Source: Defluviitaleaceae bacterium | GTDB taxonomy: Bacteria > Bacillota > Clostridia > Lachnospirales > WRAX01 | Assembly: GCA_009784355.1 (NCBI GenBank) | Contig: WRBU01000017.1 | Coordinates: 1-11,847, forward strand | DNA: 11,847 nucleotides | Direction: 5' to 3' | In this document: positions 1 to 6,437 of the stretch, in pieces | Layout: each line of letters opens with the position of its first letter | How positions within the stretch are numbered: the stretch's first letter is position 1 | Position numbers and translations under genes: made by a program | The notes under the pieces: generated by a model | What the model saw: the letters and a program-made list of their open reading frames with translations, nothing else | What the model was told of the DNA's origin: nothing | Database searches by the model: none

Positions 1-180
1 TGGTGCAAAATCTTCTTCGGTCATGGCAAGAATTTGCCCATAATGCGGCAGGACATCTTGTAAAAAAATCTGCCCCGATATTATATCATTAAAAAAAGAA
101 AGCCCAAATAGTAAAATTATAGATACGGCAACCCCTGCGGCTATGCTTTTTGTGTAAAATGTGCGGTTTTTACGAGCCAT
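1..180 (-). CDS. N-terminal fragment of an unidentified membrane-anchored protein (cut by the left edge)
   Basis: An open frame starts at the ATG whose first base is 180 and stays open for 60 codons to the window edge, so the C-terminus is missing. An AGGAGGG ribosome binding site (complement of 186-192) lies 5 nt upstream, which makes the start convincing. The product begins with a short basic head (MARKNR) and has one hydrophobic stretch at about residues 13-29, then a polar region with no motif I recognise. This fits a single-pass membrane anchor or an uncleaved signal peptide with an extracytoplasmic domain beyond the edge. It lies 98 nt downstream of spmB on the same strand, so it may be co-transcribed, although a hairpin lies between them. 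I do not recognise the family. Confidence 0.6.
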   Translation of the reverse strand, partial: MARKNRTFYTKSIAAGVAVSIILLFGLSFFNDIISGQIFLQDVLPHYGQILAMTEEDFAP

Positions 181-238
181 ACATGCCCTCCTAGTAGTAA
201 TATGGGGCAAACCTGTAAGTCCTGCCGTCCCTAAAATA

Positions 239-260
239 TACTATGCTTTTAAGCATAGTA
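239..260 (-). terminator. AT-rich hairpin after spmB, possible weak terminator
   Basis: The arms TACTATGCTT (239-248) and AAGCATAGTA (251-260) are perfect reverse complements, forming a 9-bp stem with a 4-nt loop. On the minus strand the hairpin starts 18 nt after the spmB stop codon and is followed by TATTTTAG. The stem is AT-rich and the T-tract is short, so termination would be inefficient. It could instead be an mRNA 3'-end stabiliser or a binding site. Confidence 0.35.
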
Positions 261-278
261 ATAGAACGCATGTCCCAA

Positions 279-812
279 CTATGTTCCGAATATCAAAATA
301 GTTATAACCAGCGAAGCGGCTATGCTTACCACATTAGCAAACAATGCACCAGAAAGGACGTAGCGGGTTTTTGAAATACCCACATGCATAAAATACACGC
401 TGAGAGTGTAAAAGACCGTTTCGGTGCTTGACATCATTACTGACACAAAGCGTCCGATAAAGCTATCGGGCCCGTGAGTGGCATAAATGTCTAATTGCAA
501 GCCCGTTGCGGCGGAAGAGGACACCAAGCGCATTAATGTAAGCGGCAAAGCGTCTTCGGGAAAGCCAAGTAAGCGTGTGGCGGGGGCTAAAAATGCTGCT
601 ATGTAATCCAAAGTGCCGCTTGCTCGTAAAATGCCTACGGCAACCATAAGCCCGACCAAGGCAGGGAATATATTGGCCGTTATTTTCATGCCCTCCATTG
701 CTCCGCTTATAAAGCTGTCATAAATCGGGGCTCTTTTTAACAAAGCGTAAACAACAATAACCACAATGGTTAAAGGTATCATAAGGTCGGAGATAAACAA
801 AACGATACTCAT
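279..812 (-). CDS. spmB: Spore maturation protein B
   Basis: The 177-residue protein is hydrophobic throughout, with membrane segments at about residues 4-24, 43-62 and 153-175 and further hydrophobic stretches between. The region around residues 22-66 (YALLKRAPIYDSF followed by an EGMK-type segment and FPALVGLMVAVGILR) is the characteristic SpmB/nucleoside-recognition (Gate) signature, and RLVSSSAATG follows at about 94-103. SpmB and SpmA are inner-membrane proteins needed for full dehydration of the spore core in Bacillus. The transported or gated substrate is not established. Its ATG overlaps the spmA stop as ATGA (809-812), which indicates translational coupling, and length matches the family. 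In B. subtilis the pair is made in the mother cell under sigma-E together with dacB. No dacB is seen in this window. Confidence 0.9.
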   Translation of the reverse strand: MSIVLFISDLMIPLTIVVIVVYALLKRAPIYDSFISGAMEGMKITANIFPALVGLMVAVGILRASGTLDYIAAFLAPATRLLGFPEDALPLTLMRLVSSSAATGLQLDIYATHGPDSFIGRFVSVMMSSTETVFYTLSVYFMHVGISKTRYVLSGALFANVVSIAASLVITILIFGT

Positions 813-1399
813 CTGGCTTTAAACACCGTCCTCTTTTCACGATATTTTGTGTATGCTATGGCGGCTATGGTGGAAATAAGTGTTGCTACAAAGCCGGGCC
901 CTATAATTTCTGATGGATTTGCCGAGTCGTATTGCGCACGGTATGCAAGCACAGATATAGTAACAATTTGAAGGCTTGACATGTTTATTATCATAAACAT
1001 ACACATTTCCTTGGTTGCGGTGTCTTTTTGCGGGTTTAATGCCTGCATTTCTTCCATTGCTTTTAAGCCAGAGGGCGTTGCGGCCCAACCCAATCCCAAC
1101 ACATTTGCTATCATATTAGTAGCAATATACTCCATTGCCTTTGACTTTTGGTCAAGGTCAGGAAAAAGCCAGCGCAAAAGCGGACGCATTCTGTTAGCAA
1201 TACCCACTATCATTCCGGAATTTTCTGCTACACGCATTAAGCCCGTCCATAATGCCATTACGCCAAGCATCGTTATTGCCACAGTTACTGCTTCGGCGGC
1301 AGAATTAAGAGCTGCGTTTGTCAAGGTATCCAGCCGCCCTGTGATGGTCGCCACTATAATGCCTATTAAAATCATTCCTGCCCATATGTAATTAAGCAT
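809..1399 (-). CDS. spmA: Spore maturation protein A
   Basis: A 196-residue membrane protein with hydrophobic segments at about residues 3-20, 38-55, 132-153 and 166-183. The central NMIANVLGLGWAATPSGLKA segment (about 95-114), followed by an acidic EEMQ stretch, is the diagnostic SpmA nucleoside-recognition motif. The ATG ending at 1399 is preceded by GGAGG (complement of 1406-1410) at 6-nt spacing. The gene is first in a spmA-spmB unit with a 4-nt overlap. Known role: with SpmB it supports spore core dehydration and heat resistance, by an unknown transport mechanism. It is transcribed divergently from the abrB-like gene, so both promoters sit in the 200-nt gap and could share control. Confidence 0.92.
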   Translation of the reverse strand: MLNYIWAGMILIGIIVATITGRLDTLTNAALNSAAEAVTVAITMLGVMALWTGLMRVAENSGMIVGIANRMRPLLRWLFPDLDQKSKAMEYIATNMIANVLGLGWAATPSGLKAMEEMQALNPQKDTATKEMCMFMIINMSSLQIVTISVLAYRAQYDSANPSEIIGPGFVATLISTIAAIAYTKYREKRTVFKAR

Positions 1400-1459
1400 T
1401 TACATCCTCCATATCAAAATCTCGCTTGGTTTTTATCAGAGTATATGCGAACGGGCTAA

Positions 1460-1488
1460 ATATTAAGACATGCTGCAAAAGATGACAA
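1460..1488 (-). promoter_or_regulatory. Putative sigma-A-type promoter for spmA-spmB
   Basis: On the minus strand TTGTCA (complement of 1483-1488, 5/6 to consensus) is followed after exactly 17 nt by TAATAT (complement of 1460-1465, 4/6). Transcription would start near 1453, leaving a leader of about 54 nt before spmA. An alternative sporulation-type -10 (CATATACT, complement of 1440-1447) lies just downstream but has no well-spaced -35, so which factor drives spmA is unresolved. Confidence 0.4.
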
Positions 1489-1509
1489 TAAAAAATATTT
1501 CCCTTTATT

Positions 1510-1521
1510 TTTTTGCAAAAA
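1510..1521. promoter_or_regulatory. A/T palindrome between divergent spmA and abrB promoters
   Basis: TTTTTGCAAAAA is a perfect 12-bp palindrome. It ends 4 nt upstream of the abrB -35 and lies 21 nt beyond the -35 of the putative spmA promoter. Position and symmetry suit a dimeric regulator site (for example autoregulation by the AbrB-like protein, a family that binds AT-rich DNA) or an UP element. The regulator is an inference. Confidence 0.3.
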
Positions 1522-1525
1522 GTTG

Positions 1526-1554
1526 TTGACAAAATTTTCTAAATATGTTATTGT
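1526..1554 (+). promoter_or_regulatory. Promoter of the abrB-like gene
   Basis: A consensus TTGACA -35 (1526-1531) is followed by a 17-nt spacer and TATTGT as -10 (1549-1554, 4/6). A TG at 1546-1547 gives an extended -10 (TGN before the hexamer). Transcription would start near 1561, giving a leader of about 40 nt before the ATG at 1600. AT-rich sequence with T- and A-tracts upstream may strengthen it. Confidence 0.7.
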
Positions 1555-1599
1555 TATGTAAAGTTGGACAAAAAAGCCAAGAATTAGGAGGACATGACT

Positions 1600-1845
1600 A
1601 TGAAATCAACAGGTATAGTAAGAAAAGTGGACGAGCTAGGGCGTGTGGTACTGCCCATTGAGCTCAGAAAAACCCTACATATTGAAGTTAGAGACCCATT
1701 AGAAATTTTTGTGGACGGAGACAGGGTAATTTTAAAAAAATACGAGCCATCTGATATTTTTACAGGCGAGATGGAAGACCTTGTTGAGTACAAAGGCAAA
1801 AAGATTTCTAAAAAAACCATCAAAGAGTTACAAAAGTTATTGTAA
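1600..1845 (+). CDS. abrB: AbrB/SpoVT-family transition-state regulator
   Basis: This 81-residue protein opens with MKSTGIVRKVDELGRVVLP, nearly identical to Bacillus AbrB, and contains the full swapped-hairpin DNA-binding fold to about residue 50. The DNA-contacting basic positions R8, R15, R23 and K24 (Arg in Bacillus) are present. Such proteins dimerise, bind AT-rich promoters and hold back sporulation and other post-exponential genes. The start is set by spacing: AGGAGG (1586-1591) lies 8 nt from the ATG at 1600 but only 2 nt from an in-frame ATG at 1594. The C-terminal part (51-81) has the layout of many clostridial homologues, but the positions where I expect two Cys-x-x-Cys pairs hold D52, T55, S70 and T73. 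It has its own promoter and a hairpin after it. Paralogues are common, so abrB versus another AbrB-type regulator is not settled. Confidence 0.88.
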   Translation: MKSTGIVRKVDELGRVVLPIELRKTLHIEVRDPLEIFVDGDRVILKKYEPSDIFTGEMEDLVEYKGKKISKKTIKELQKLL

Positions 1846-1860
1846 AATTTTAAAGGGTTT

Positions 1861-1889
1861 TTGACAAAAAGAGCGTATATTATTATATA
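1861..1889 (+). promoter_or_regulatory. Putative dnaG-rpoD operon promoter embedded in the hairpin
   Basis: A consensus TTGACA (1861-1866) is followed by a 17-nt spacer and TATATA (1884-1889, 4/6 to TATAAT). A start near 1896 would leave only about 20 nt of leader, just enough for the GGGGGTGA ribosome binding site. The -35 overlaps the left arm of the hairpin at 1864-1901 and the -10 forms its inner stem. Confidence 0.5.
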
Positions 1890-1901
1890 GGCTCTTTTTG
1901 T
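1864..1901 (+). terminator. Long dyad after abrB, probable intrinsic terminator
   Basis: ACAAAAAGAGC (1864-1874) pairs perfectly with GCTCTTTTTGT (1891-1901). After one G-G mismatch (1875/1890), TATAT (1876-1880) pairs with ATATA (1885-1889) around a TATT loop. The result is a 16-bp stem starting 18 nt after the abrB stop. The GAGC/GCTC core followed by T5 resembles an A-tract/T-tract terminator. The same symmetry could also serve as a protein-binding site over the dnaG promoter. Confidence 0.6.
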
Positions 1902-1915
1902 GTGGGGGTGAAACT

Positions 1916-3676
1916 GTGTATTCTCAAGATGTGCTTGAGGACTTACGAAGCCAAAGCGATATTGTGGAGGTTCTTTCGCAATACATGACTTTGCATCAAA
2001 AAGGCGCAAATCATATGGGGCTTTGTCCTTTTCATCGTGAAAAAACCCCTTCTTTTTCTGTTTCTGCCCCGCGTCAGCTCTTTCATTGTTTTGGATGCGG
2101 CGAAAGCGGCAATGTAATCAGCTTTATAATGAAAATTGAGAATATGCCATTTTTAGATGCAATAAAATTTTTGGCTGACCGCATTGGTTTTAGGCTACCA
2201 GAGCTTACTGGGCGCGGTGTATCAATCACCACCACAGAAGAAAAAAACCGCATATATGAAGCATACCAACATGCCGCACGTTTTTATTACAACAATTTAA
2301 TATCCGAAGAAGGCAAGCCCTGCGGCGAATATCTTGACCATAGAAAGATTGATTACGGAATAAGGCGCAAGTTTGGTTTGGGGTATGCCACAAAGGGAGG
2401 TTTGACGGAATTTTTAATTGACAAGGGGTTTGACGAAGCCTTCTTAATTAAAAATGGGTTTAGTTTGGAAGGTAGCCGTGGTATATATGACCGCTTCCGA
2501 AACCGCTTGATGTTCCCCATTATCGATGTGCAAAATAAATTTATTGGCTTTGGCGGACGTATTATTGGGGAGGGTGAGCCTAAATACTTAAATTCACCAG
2601 AAACCCCCGTGTTTGACAAGTCCCGCACACTATACGGCTTAAATTTTGCACGGCTTACCAAAAAGCGCACATTTATATTGGTAGAGGGCTATATGGATGT
2701 TATCGCGCTTTATCAAGTGGGTATCAAAAGCGTTGTAGCTGCCCTTGGCACTGCTTTTACAGCGCACCATGCCCGTATTTTAAAAAGATATTGCGACCAT
2801 GTGATAATTTTGTTTGACAGTGATGAAGCGGGTACAAAGGCGGTTATACGCGCTATTCCTCATCTATATGCGGCTGGGCTTGGGATAAAGGTTTGTCATT
2901 TAGAAGATGCCAAAGACCCTGACGAGTTTTTGCAGGTTTTTGGAAAAGATGCATTGAGCGACGAGCTGATGGCTGCTGTGGATTTTATAGATTTTCAAAT
3001 AAAGGCGGTTCGCAAAGACCGTAATTTGGACGACACTGCCCAGCGTATATCCTTTATAAAAGAAGCGGCCGTCATAATATCCCGCCTTAAATCCCCCGTG
3101 GAGCGTGAAAGTTATGCTCGGGATATGGCTGCAAAATACGCTATGGGTGAGGATTCTTTAAAAGAAGAAGTTGCCGCCATTTTAGGTAATACAGGCAACG
3201 ACTTTATTGCGGTTGACTTTTCAAGGGCAAATTTGAATTTTACACCAGCACAAAGCAAGGCTTTTTCGGACGCAGCCTTTGATATACTTGTGACGATGTC
3301 CGCTGACTCTAATTTTTGCAGTAAAGTTACCGAATACCTCACAGGTGAAGAATTTTTAGACGAAACATTGACCTTGGTATTTAATATTATAACTCAAGCA
3401 AGACAAGCAGGCAAAGAGCTGTGCGGGGCAGACATTGTAACTATGTTTGAAAATGATGAAGAGCAAATGAAAAAGGTTGCAAAAATTTTTGTAAACCCCA
3501 AAGAAGTTGCTGACATTAGTACAAAAAAAGTTGCGATAGCACAGCAAGTTTATATTGTTAAAGAGACTTTTTTGCAACACAAAATACATATTGCGACAAA
3601 AAACGGCGACAACGAGATGATAATGAAGTTGGGAACGGAGCGGAAAGGGCTAAAAATTAACCCTTTTACCGTATAG
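1916..3676 (+). CDS. dnaG: DNA primase
   Basis: DnaG makes the RNA primers for Okazaki fragments and leading-strand start, working with the DnaB-type helicase. At 586 residues it has the usual length. Residues counted from the GTG at 1916: an N-terminal CHC2 zinc finger (C37, H40, C58, C61, in CPFH and CFGC), an RNA-polymerase-like core with EPKYLNSPETPVFDKS, and a TOPRIM domain with the metal-binding glutamate at 257 (LVEGYMD) and the DSDEAG aspartates 301 and 303. A less conserved helicase-binding region forms the C-terminus. I chose GTG 1916 because GGGGGTGA (1904-1911) precedes it and family members begin near this point. The upstream in-frame TTG at 1898 lies inside the hairpin and has no ribosome site. 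The gene leads the dnaG-rpoD unit, 65 nt before rpoD. Confidence 0.97.
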   Translation: MYSQDVLEDLRSQSDIVEVLSQYMTLHQKGANHMGLCPFHREKTPSFSVSAPRQLFHCFGCGESGNVISFIMKIENMPFLDAIKFLADRIGFRLPELTGRGVSITTTEEKNRIYEAYQHAARFYYNNLISEEGKPCGEYLDHRKIDYGIRRKFGLGYATKGGLTEFLIDKGFDEAFLIKNGFSLEGSRGIYDRFRNRLMFPIIDVQNKFIGFGGRIIGEGEPKYLNSPETPVFDKSRTLYGLNFARLTKKRTFILVEGYMDVIALYQVGIKSVVAALGTAFTAHHARILKRYCDHVIILFDSDEAGTKAVIRAIPHLYAAGLGIKVCHLEDAKDPDEFLQVFGKDALSDELMAAVDFIDFQIKAVRKDRNLDDTAQRISFIKEAAVIISRLKSPVERESYARDMAAKYAMGEDSLKEEVAAILGNTGNDFIAVDFSRANLNFTPAQSKAFSDAAFDILVTMSADSNFCSKVTEYLTGEEFLDETLTLVFNIITQARQAGKELCGADIVTMFENDEEQMKKVAKIFVNPKEVADISTKKVAIAQQVYIVKETFLQHKIHIATKNGDNEMIMKLGTERKGLKINPFTV

Positions 3677-3741
3677 CCGCCCAAAACTTGGTAAAGAATA
3701 AGTTTGTGGCAGAAATGCCTATTACATAGGAGGATGGTCAT

Positions 3742-4953
3742 TTGAGAATTTCTGAAGAAGATTTTAAAGATAAGGTAGAGCATATTGTCGCTGCCGGGCG
3801 CACGAAAGGAAATATATTTGCGCAAAGTGAGCTTGCCGAGCTTATGGAAAAATTTGTTATTGACAAAGGAAAGCTCGATAATATCACGAAGCAGCTTAAA
3901 ATCTATGGTATCGACGTGTATGACGACACAAATGATACTGATACTGATGCCTTGACGGAATCTGTTTTGGATGAATTGGATGCAGACATTGAGGCTGTTA
4001 TTGGCGAGGATGTTAAGTTGGATGCCGACGACCTTGTGCCTGACATTGATGAAATTTCAGATGAAATTGAAGTTGAAATTGATGTAGAAAAAGATATAGA
4101 AGTTGCTGTGTCGGAGGCTAATGTCAATATTGATGACCACGTACGAATGTATCTTAAAGAAATCGGCAAAGTGCCGCTTTTGACATGGGAGGAAGAATCC
4201 GCCATTGCATTACGTATGGATGCTGGGGATGAGTCCGCCCGCAAACTGCTTGTTTCTGCTAACTTACGTTTGGTCGTGTCTATTGCAAAAAGGTATGTTG
4301 GGCGTGGGATGCACTTTTTAGACCTTATACAAGAAGGTAATTTGGGACTTATTAAAGCTGTGGAAAAATTCGACTATAAAAAAGGTTTTAAATTTAGCAC
4401 ATACGCTACTTGGTGGATACGCCAAGCCATAACCCGCTCTATTGCCGACCAAGCACGCACCATACGTATTCCCGTGCATATGGTTGAAACTATAAACAAA
4501 TTGCTTCGCACTTCAAAAATATTGCTACAAGACTTTGGACGTGAGCCAACCGTGGACGAAATTGCAAAAGAAATGCAAATGACCCCCGAAAAGGTGCGGG
4601 AAATAATGAAATTAAGCCAAGACCCTGTTTCCCTTGAAACACCCATTGGCGAAGAGGAAGATAGCCACATAGGCGATTTTATTGCAGACAACGACTTGCC
4701 CGCCCCAGATTCTGCTGCTGCTAGCATCTTGCTAAAAGAGCAGTTGCTTAATGTGCTTGATACATTAACAGACAGGGAGCGCAAGGTGCTTATATTGCGC
4801 TTTGGGTTGGATGACGGAAAGGCTCGCACATTAGAAGAAGTTGGCAGAGAATTTAATGTTACCCGAGAGCGCATTAGGCAAATTGAAGCAAAGGCTTTGC
4901 GCAAATTACGCCACCCCGGGCGTAGTAAAAAATTAAAGGACTATTTAGATTAA
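3742..4953 (+). CDS. rpoD: Primary (housekeeping) RNA polymerase sigma factor, sigma-A/RpoD
   Basis: The 403-residue protein carries every sigma-70 primary-factor region. These are region 1.1 (about 1-60), an acidic linker (60-132), region 1.2 ([12 protein letters not shown], 131-142), regions 2.1-2.4 ending in [20 protein letters not shown] (218-237), region 3 (about 240-320) and region 4.2 with the -35-binding helix-turn-helix (363-390, [18 protein letters not shown]). It directs core polymerase to TTGACA/TATAAT promoters such as those proposed here. Translation starts at TTG 3742, 8 nt after a perfect AGGAGG (3728-3733). The ATG at 3734 runs into a stop after three codons. The linker has about 30 acidic and 2 basic residues, which is unusually acidic but typical in position. 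It follows dnaG and is 1 nt from trmK. Confidence 0.98.
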   Translation: MRISEEDFKDKVEHIVAAGRTKGNIFAQSELAELMEKFVIDKGKLDNITKQLKIYGIDVYDDTNDTDTDALTESVLDELDADIEAVIGEDVKLDADDLVPDIDEISDEIEVEIDVEKDIEVAVSEANVNIDDHVRMYLKEIGKVPLLTWEEESAIALRMDAGDESARKLLVSANLRLVVSIAKRYVGRGMHFLDLIQEGNLGLIKAVEKFDYKKGFKFSTYATWWIRQAITRSIADQARTIRIPVHMVETINKLLRTSKILLQDFGREPTVDEIAKEMQMTPEKVREIMKLSQDPVSLETPIGEEEDSHIGDFIADNDLPAPDSAAASILLKEQLLNVLDTLTDRERKVLILRFGLDDGKARTLEEVGREFNVTRERIRQIEAKALRKLRHPGRSKKLKDYLD

Positions 4954-4954
4954 T

Positions 4955-5638
4955 ATGAATGTAAAAATTTCAAAGCGGTTACGAAAAATCGCTGACTTTG
5001 TGCGCTTTGATACGGTTGCAGACATTGGCAGCGACCACGCCTTGCTGTCTATATATCTTTTGCAAACAAACCGAATTAGCTTTGCTATTTGCTCTGACAT
5101 TGCACAAAAACCGCTCAATGCAGGTATGCAAAATTCGATACAATACAGTCTCCAAAGTAAAATGCGATTTGTATTATCTGACGGCTTGGAACAAATTGCG
5201 GCAGAAGATGCAAAAACTTGCATTATTGCGGGCATGGGCGGCGATAGTATTATTAATATATTGTCAGCTCATATAGATGTAGCTAAATCTTTTAAACAAC
5301 TTATATTGTCGCCGCAGCACAATGTGCCTAGCGTGCGGAAATTCTTACATATGAACAAATTTGAAATTACGGATGAAGTCATGATACTCGAGGATGGTAA
5401 GTTTTACACTATTTTGGATTGTGTGTCCGTTAGAGAATGGGCTACAGATTGCTGCCCCTACGAGTTCGGCAAGAAACTGGTAGAACGCAAAGACCCAGTT
5501 TTACAGCTTTTTATCCACAGCGAAGTGGAAAAATACGGGAAAATTGACATGGCTGCCCTGCCCTGCTTGCGGCGTAAAGAGATTGAGGGGTATTTGGCGT
5601 TGTGTAAGGAGGTTTTGAGGGGATATGGCAATAGTTAA
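4955..5638 (+). CDS. trmK: tRNA (adenine-22-N1)-methyltransferase
   Basis: A class I SAM-dependent methyltransferase of 227 residues that makes m1A at position 22 of bacterial tRNAs, a Gram-positive modification. Motif I is VADIGSDHALL (21-31), the TrmK form of the SAM-binding loop. SD at 48-49 ends strand 2, AGMGG (92-96) marks the motif IV area, and LSPQHNVPSVRKFL (118-131) followed by EDGKFY (146-151) matches the family's C-terminal signature. The ATG lies 1 nt after the rpoD stop. Only a weak AAAGGA (4935-4940) at 14 nt precedes it, so translation probably depends on coupling to rpoD. The last 14 nt overlap the Nif3-family gene, in the rpoD-trmK-nif3 order common in Firmicutes. Confidence 0.92.
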   Translation: MNVKISKRLRKIADFVRFDTVADIGSDHALLSIYLLQTNRISFAICSDIAQKPLNAGMQNSIQYSLQSKMRFVLSDGLEQIAAEDAKTCIIAGMGGDSIINILSAHIDVAKSFKQLILSPQHNVPSVRKFLHMNKFEITDEVMILEDGKFYTILDCVSVREWATDCCPYEFGKKLVERKDPVLQLFIHSEVEKYGKIDMAALPCLRRKEIEGYLALCKEVLRGYGNS

Positions 5639-6434
5639 AATGCAGGAAATTATTGATGTCATGGAGCGTTTTGCACCGCTTGAACTTGCTGGGGATTACG
5701 ACAATGTAGGTTTAATTGTTGGGAGGCGTGATGCGGTCGTTGCCAAAGTTTTACTTGCCCTTGATGCCACCAATGCGGTTATTGAAGAAGCAAAAGAGCT
5801 TGGGTGTGAAGCAATAATTACCCACCATCCACCTATTTGGACTGCAATAAAGCATATTCGGGACGACAACCCGCTTGGGGTACGACTTTTGTCGCTTATA
5901 GAAAGCGGCATTGCGGTATATTCCGCCCACACAAATTTGGATGCGTGTAAAGGAGGCATAAACGACATTCTCTTTGGCATTATTGGCCTACAAAACAAGC
6001 AATTTTTCCATACCGACGGCAAGCCTAGTGTATTTTTTGGACGTGTCGGAACGGTTTCGCAAGAAATGTCTTTGTCTAACTATGCTAATTTGATTAAGGA
6101 AAAGCTGGGGCTGCCTTTTGCTAATTTTGTTGGTGAACCTAATGCAGTTGTGCGTAAAGTGGGCATTATAGCAGGAAGTGCTGCCCGTGAGCAAGAGTTT
6201 AAAAGTGCTATTGCCGTCGGATGCGACACATATATCACCAGCGATATAAAATACGATGGCGCACTTTTAGCGCAGGATTTGGGGCTTAATTTGGTAGATG
6301 CTACCCATTATGGCAGCGAAGTGGTATTTACAAATGGAATTGCACCGTATTTGCGCAAAGAGTTGCCCAAAATAGAATTTATGGTATCAAAAATATACGG
6401 ACAGCCCTTTAAAGCTGCAAATGGAGGACAATAA
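5625..6434 (+). CDS. Nif3-like dinuclear metal-centre protein (YqfO family)
   Basis: This is a 269-residue Nif3/NGG1p-interacting-factor-3 family protein. Members form hexameric toroids with a two-metal site in each subunit. The name GTP cyclohydrolase 1 type 2 is often attached, but the reaction is not settled. Metal ligands expected from structures are present: H67 and H68 (THHPPIW), H102 and D106 (AHTNLDA), H228 and E232 (ATHYGSEV). DYDNVGL near residue 24 is also conserved. The length indicates the short form without the PII-like insertion found in B. subtilis YqfO (about 370 residues). The chosen ATG 5625 follows AAGGAGG (5606-5612) and a second purine run just upstream. ATG 5640 is a possible alternative. 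It overlaps trmK by 14 nt, so the two are probably co-translated. Confidence 0.9.
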   Translation: MAIVKMQEIIDVMERFAPLELAGDYDNVGLIVGRRDAVVAKVLLALDATNAVIEEAKELGCEAIITHHPPIWTAIKHIRDDNPLGVRLLSLIESGIAVYSAHTNLDACKGGINDILFGIIGLQNKQFFHTDGKPSVFFGRVGTVSQEMSLSNYANLIKEKLGLPFANFVGEPNAVVRKVGIIAGSAAREQEFKSAIAVGCDTYITSDIKYDGALLAQDLGLNLVDATHYGSEVVFTNGIAPYLRKELPKIEFMVSKIYGQPFKAANGGQ

Positions 6435-6437
6435 ATT

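Noticed and set aside
1440..1447. Sigma-E-like -10 (CATATACT on the minus strand) upstream of spmA
   Set aside because: It matches 7 of 8 bases of the Bacillus sigma-E -10, but the only ATATT-like -35 is 11 nt away, too close. I kept it as a possibility in the promoter entry and do not call it a feature.
1594..1596. Upstream in-frame ATG for the AbrB-like gene
   Set aside because: Only 2 nt from AGGAGG. The ATG at 1600 has proper spacing and gives the family's MKSTG start.
1898..1900. In-frame TTG as the dnaG start
   Set aside because: It lies in the right arm of the hairpin and precedes the GGGGGTGA ribosome site, so GTG 1916 is preferred.
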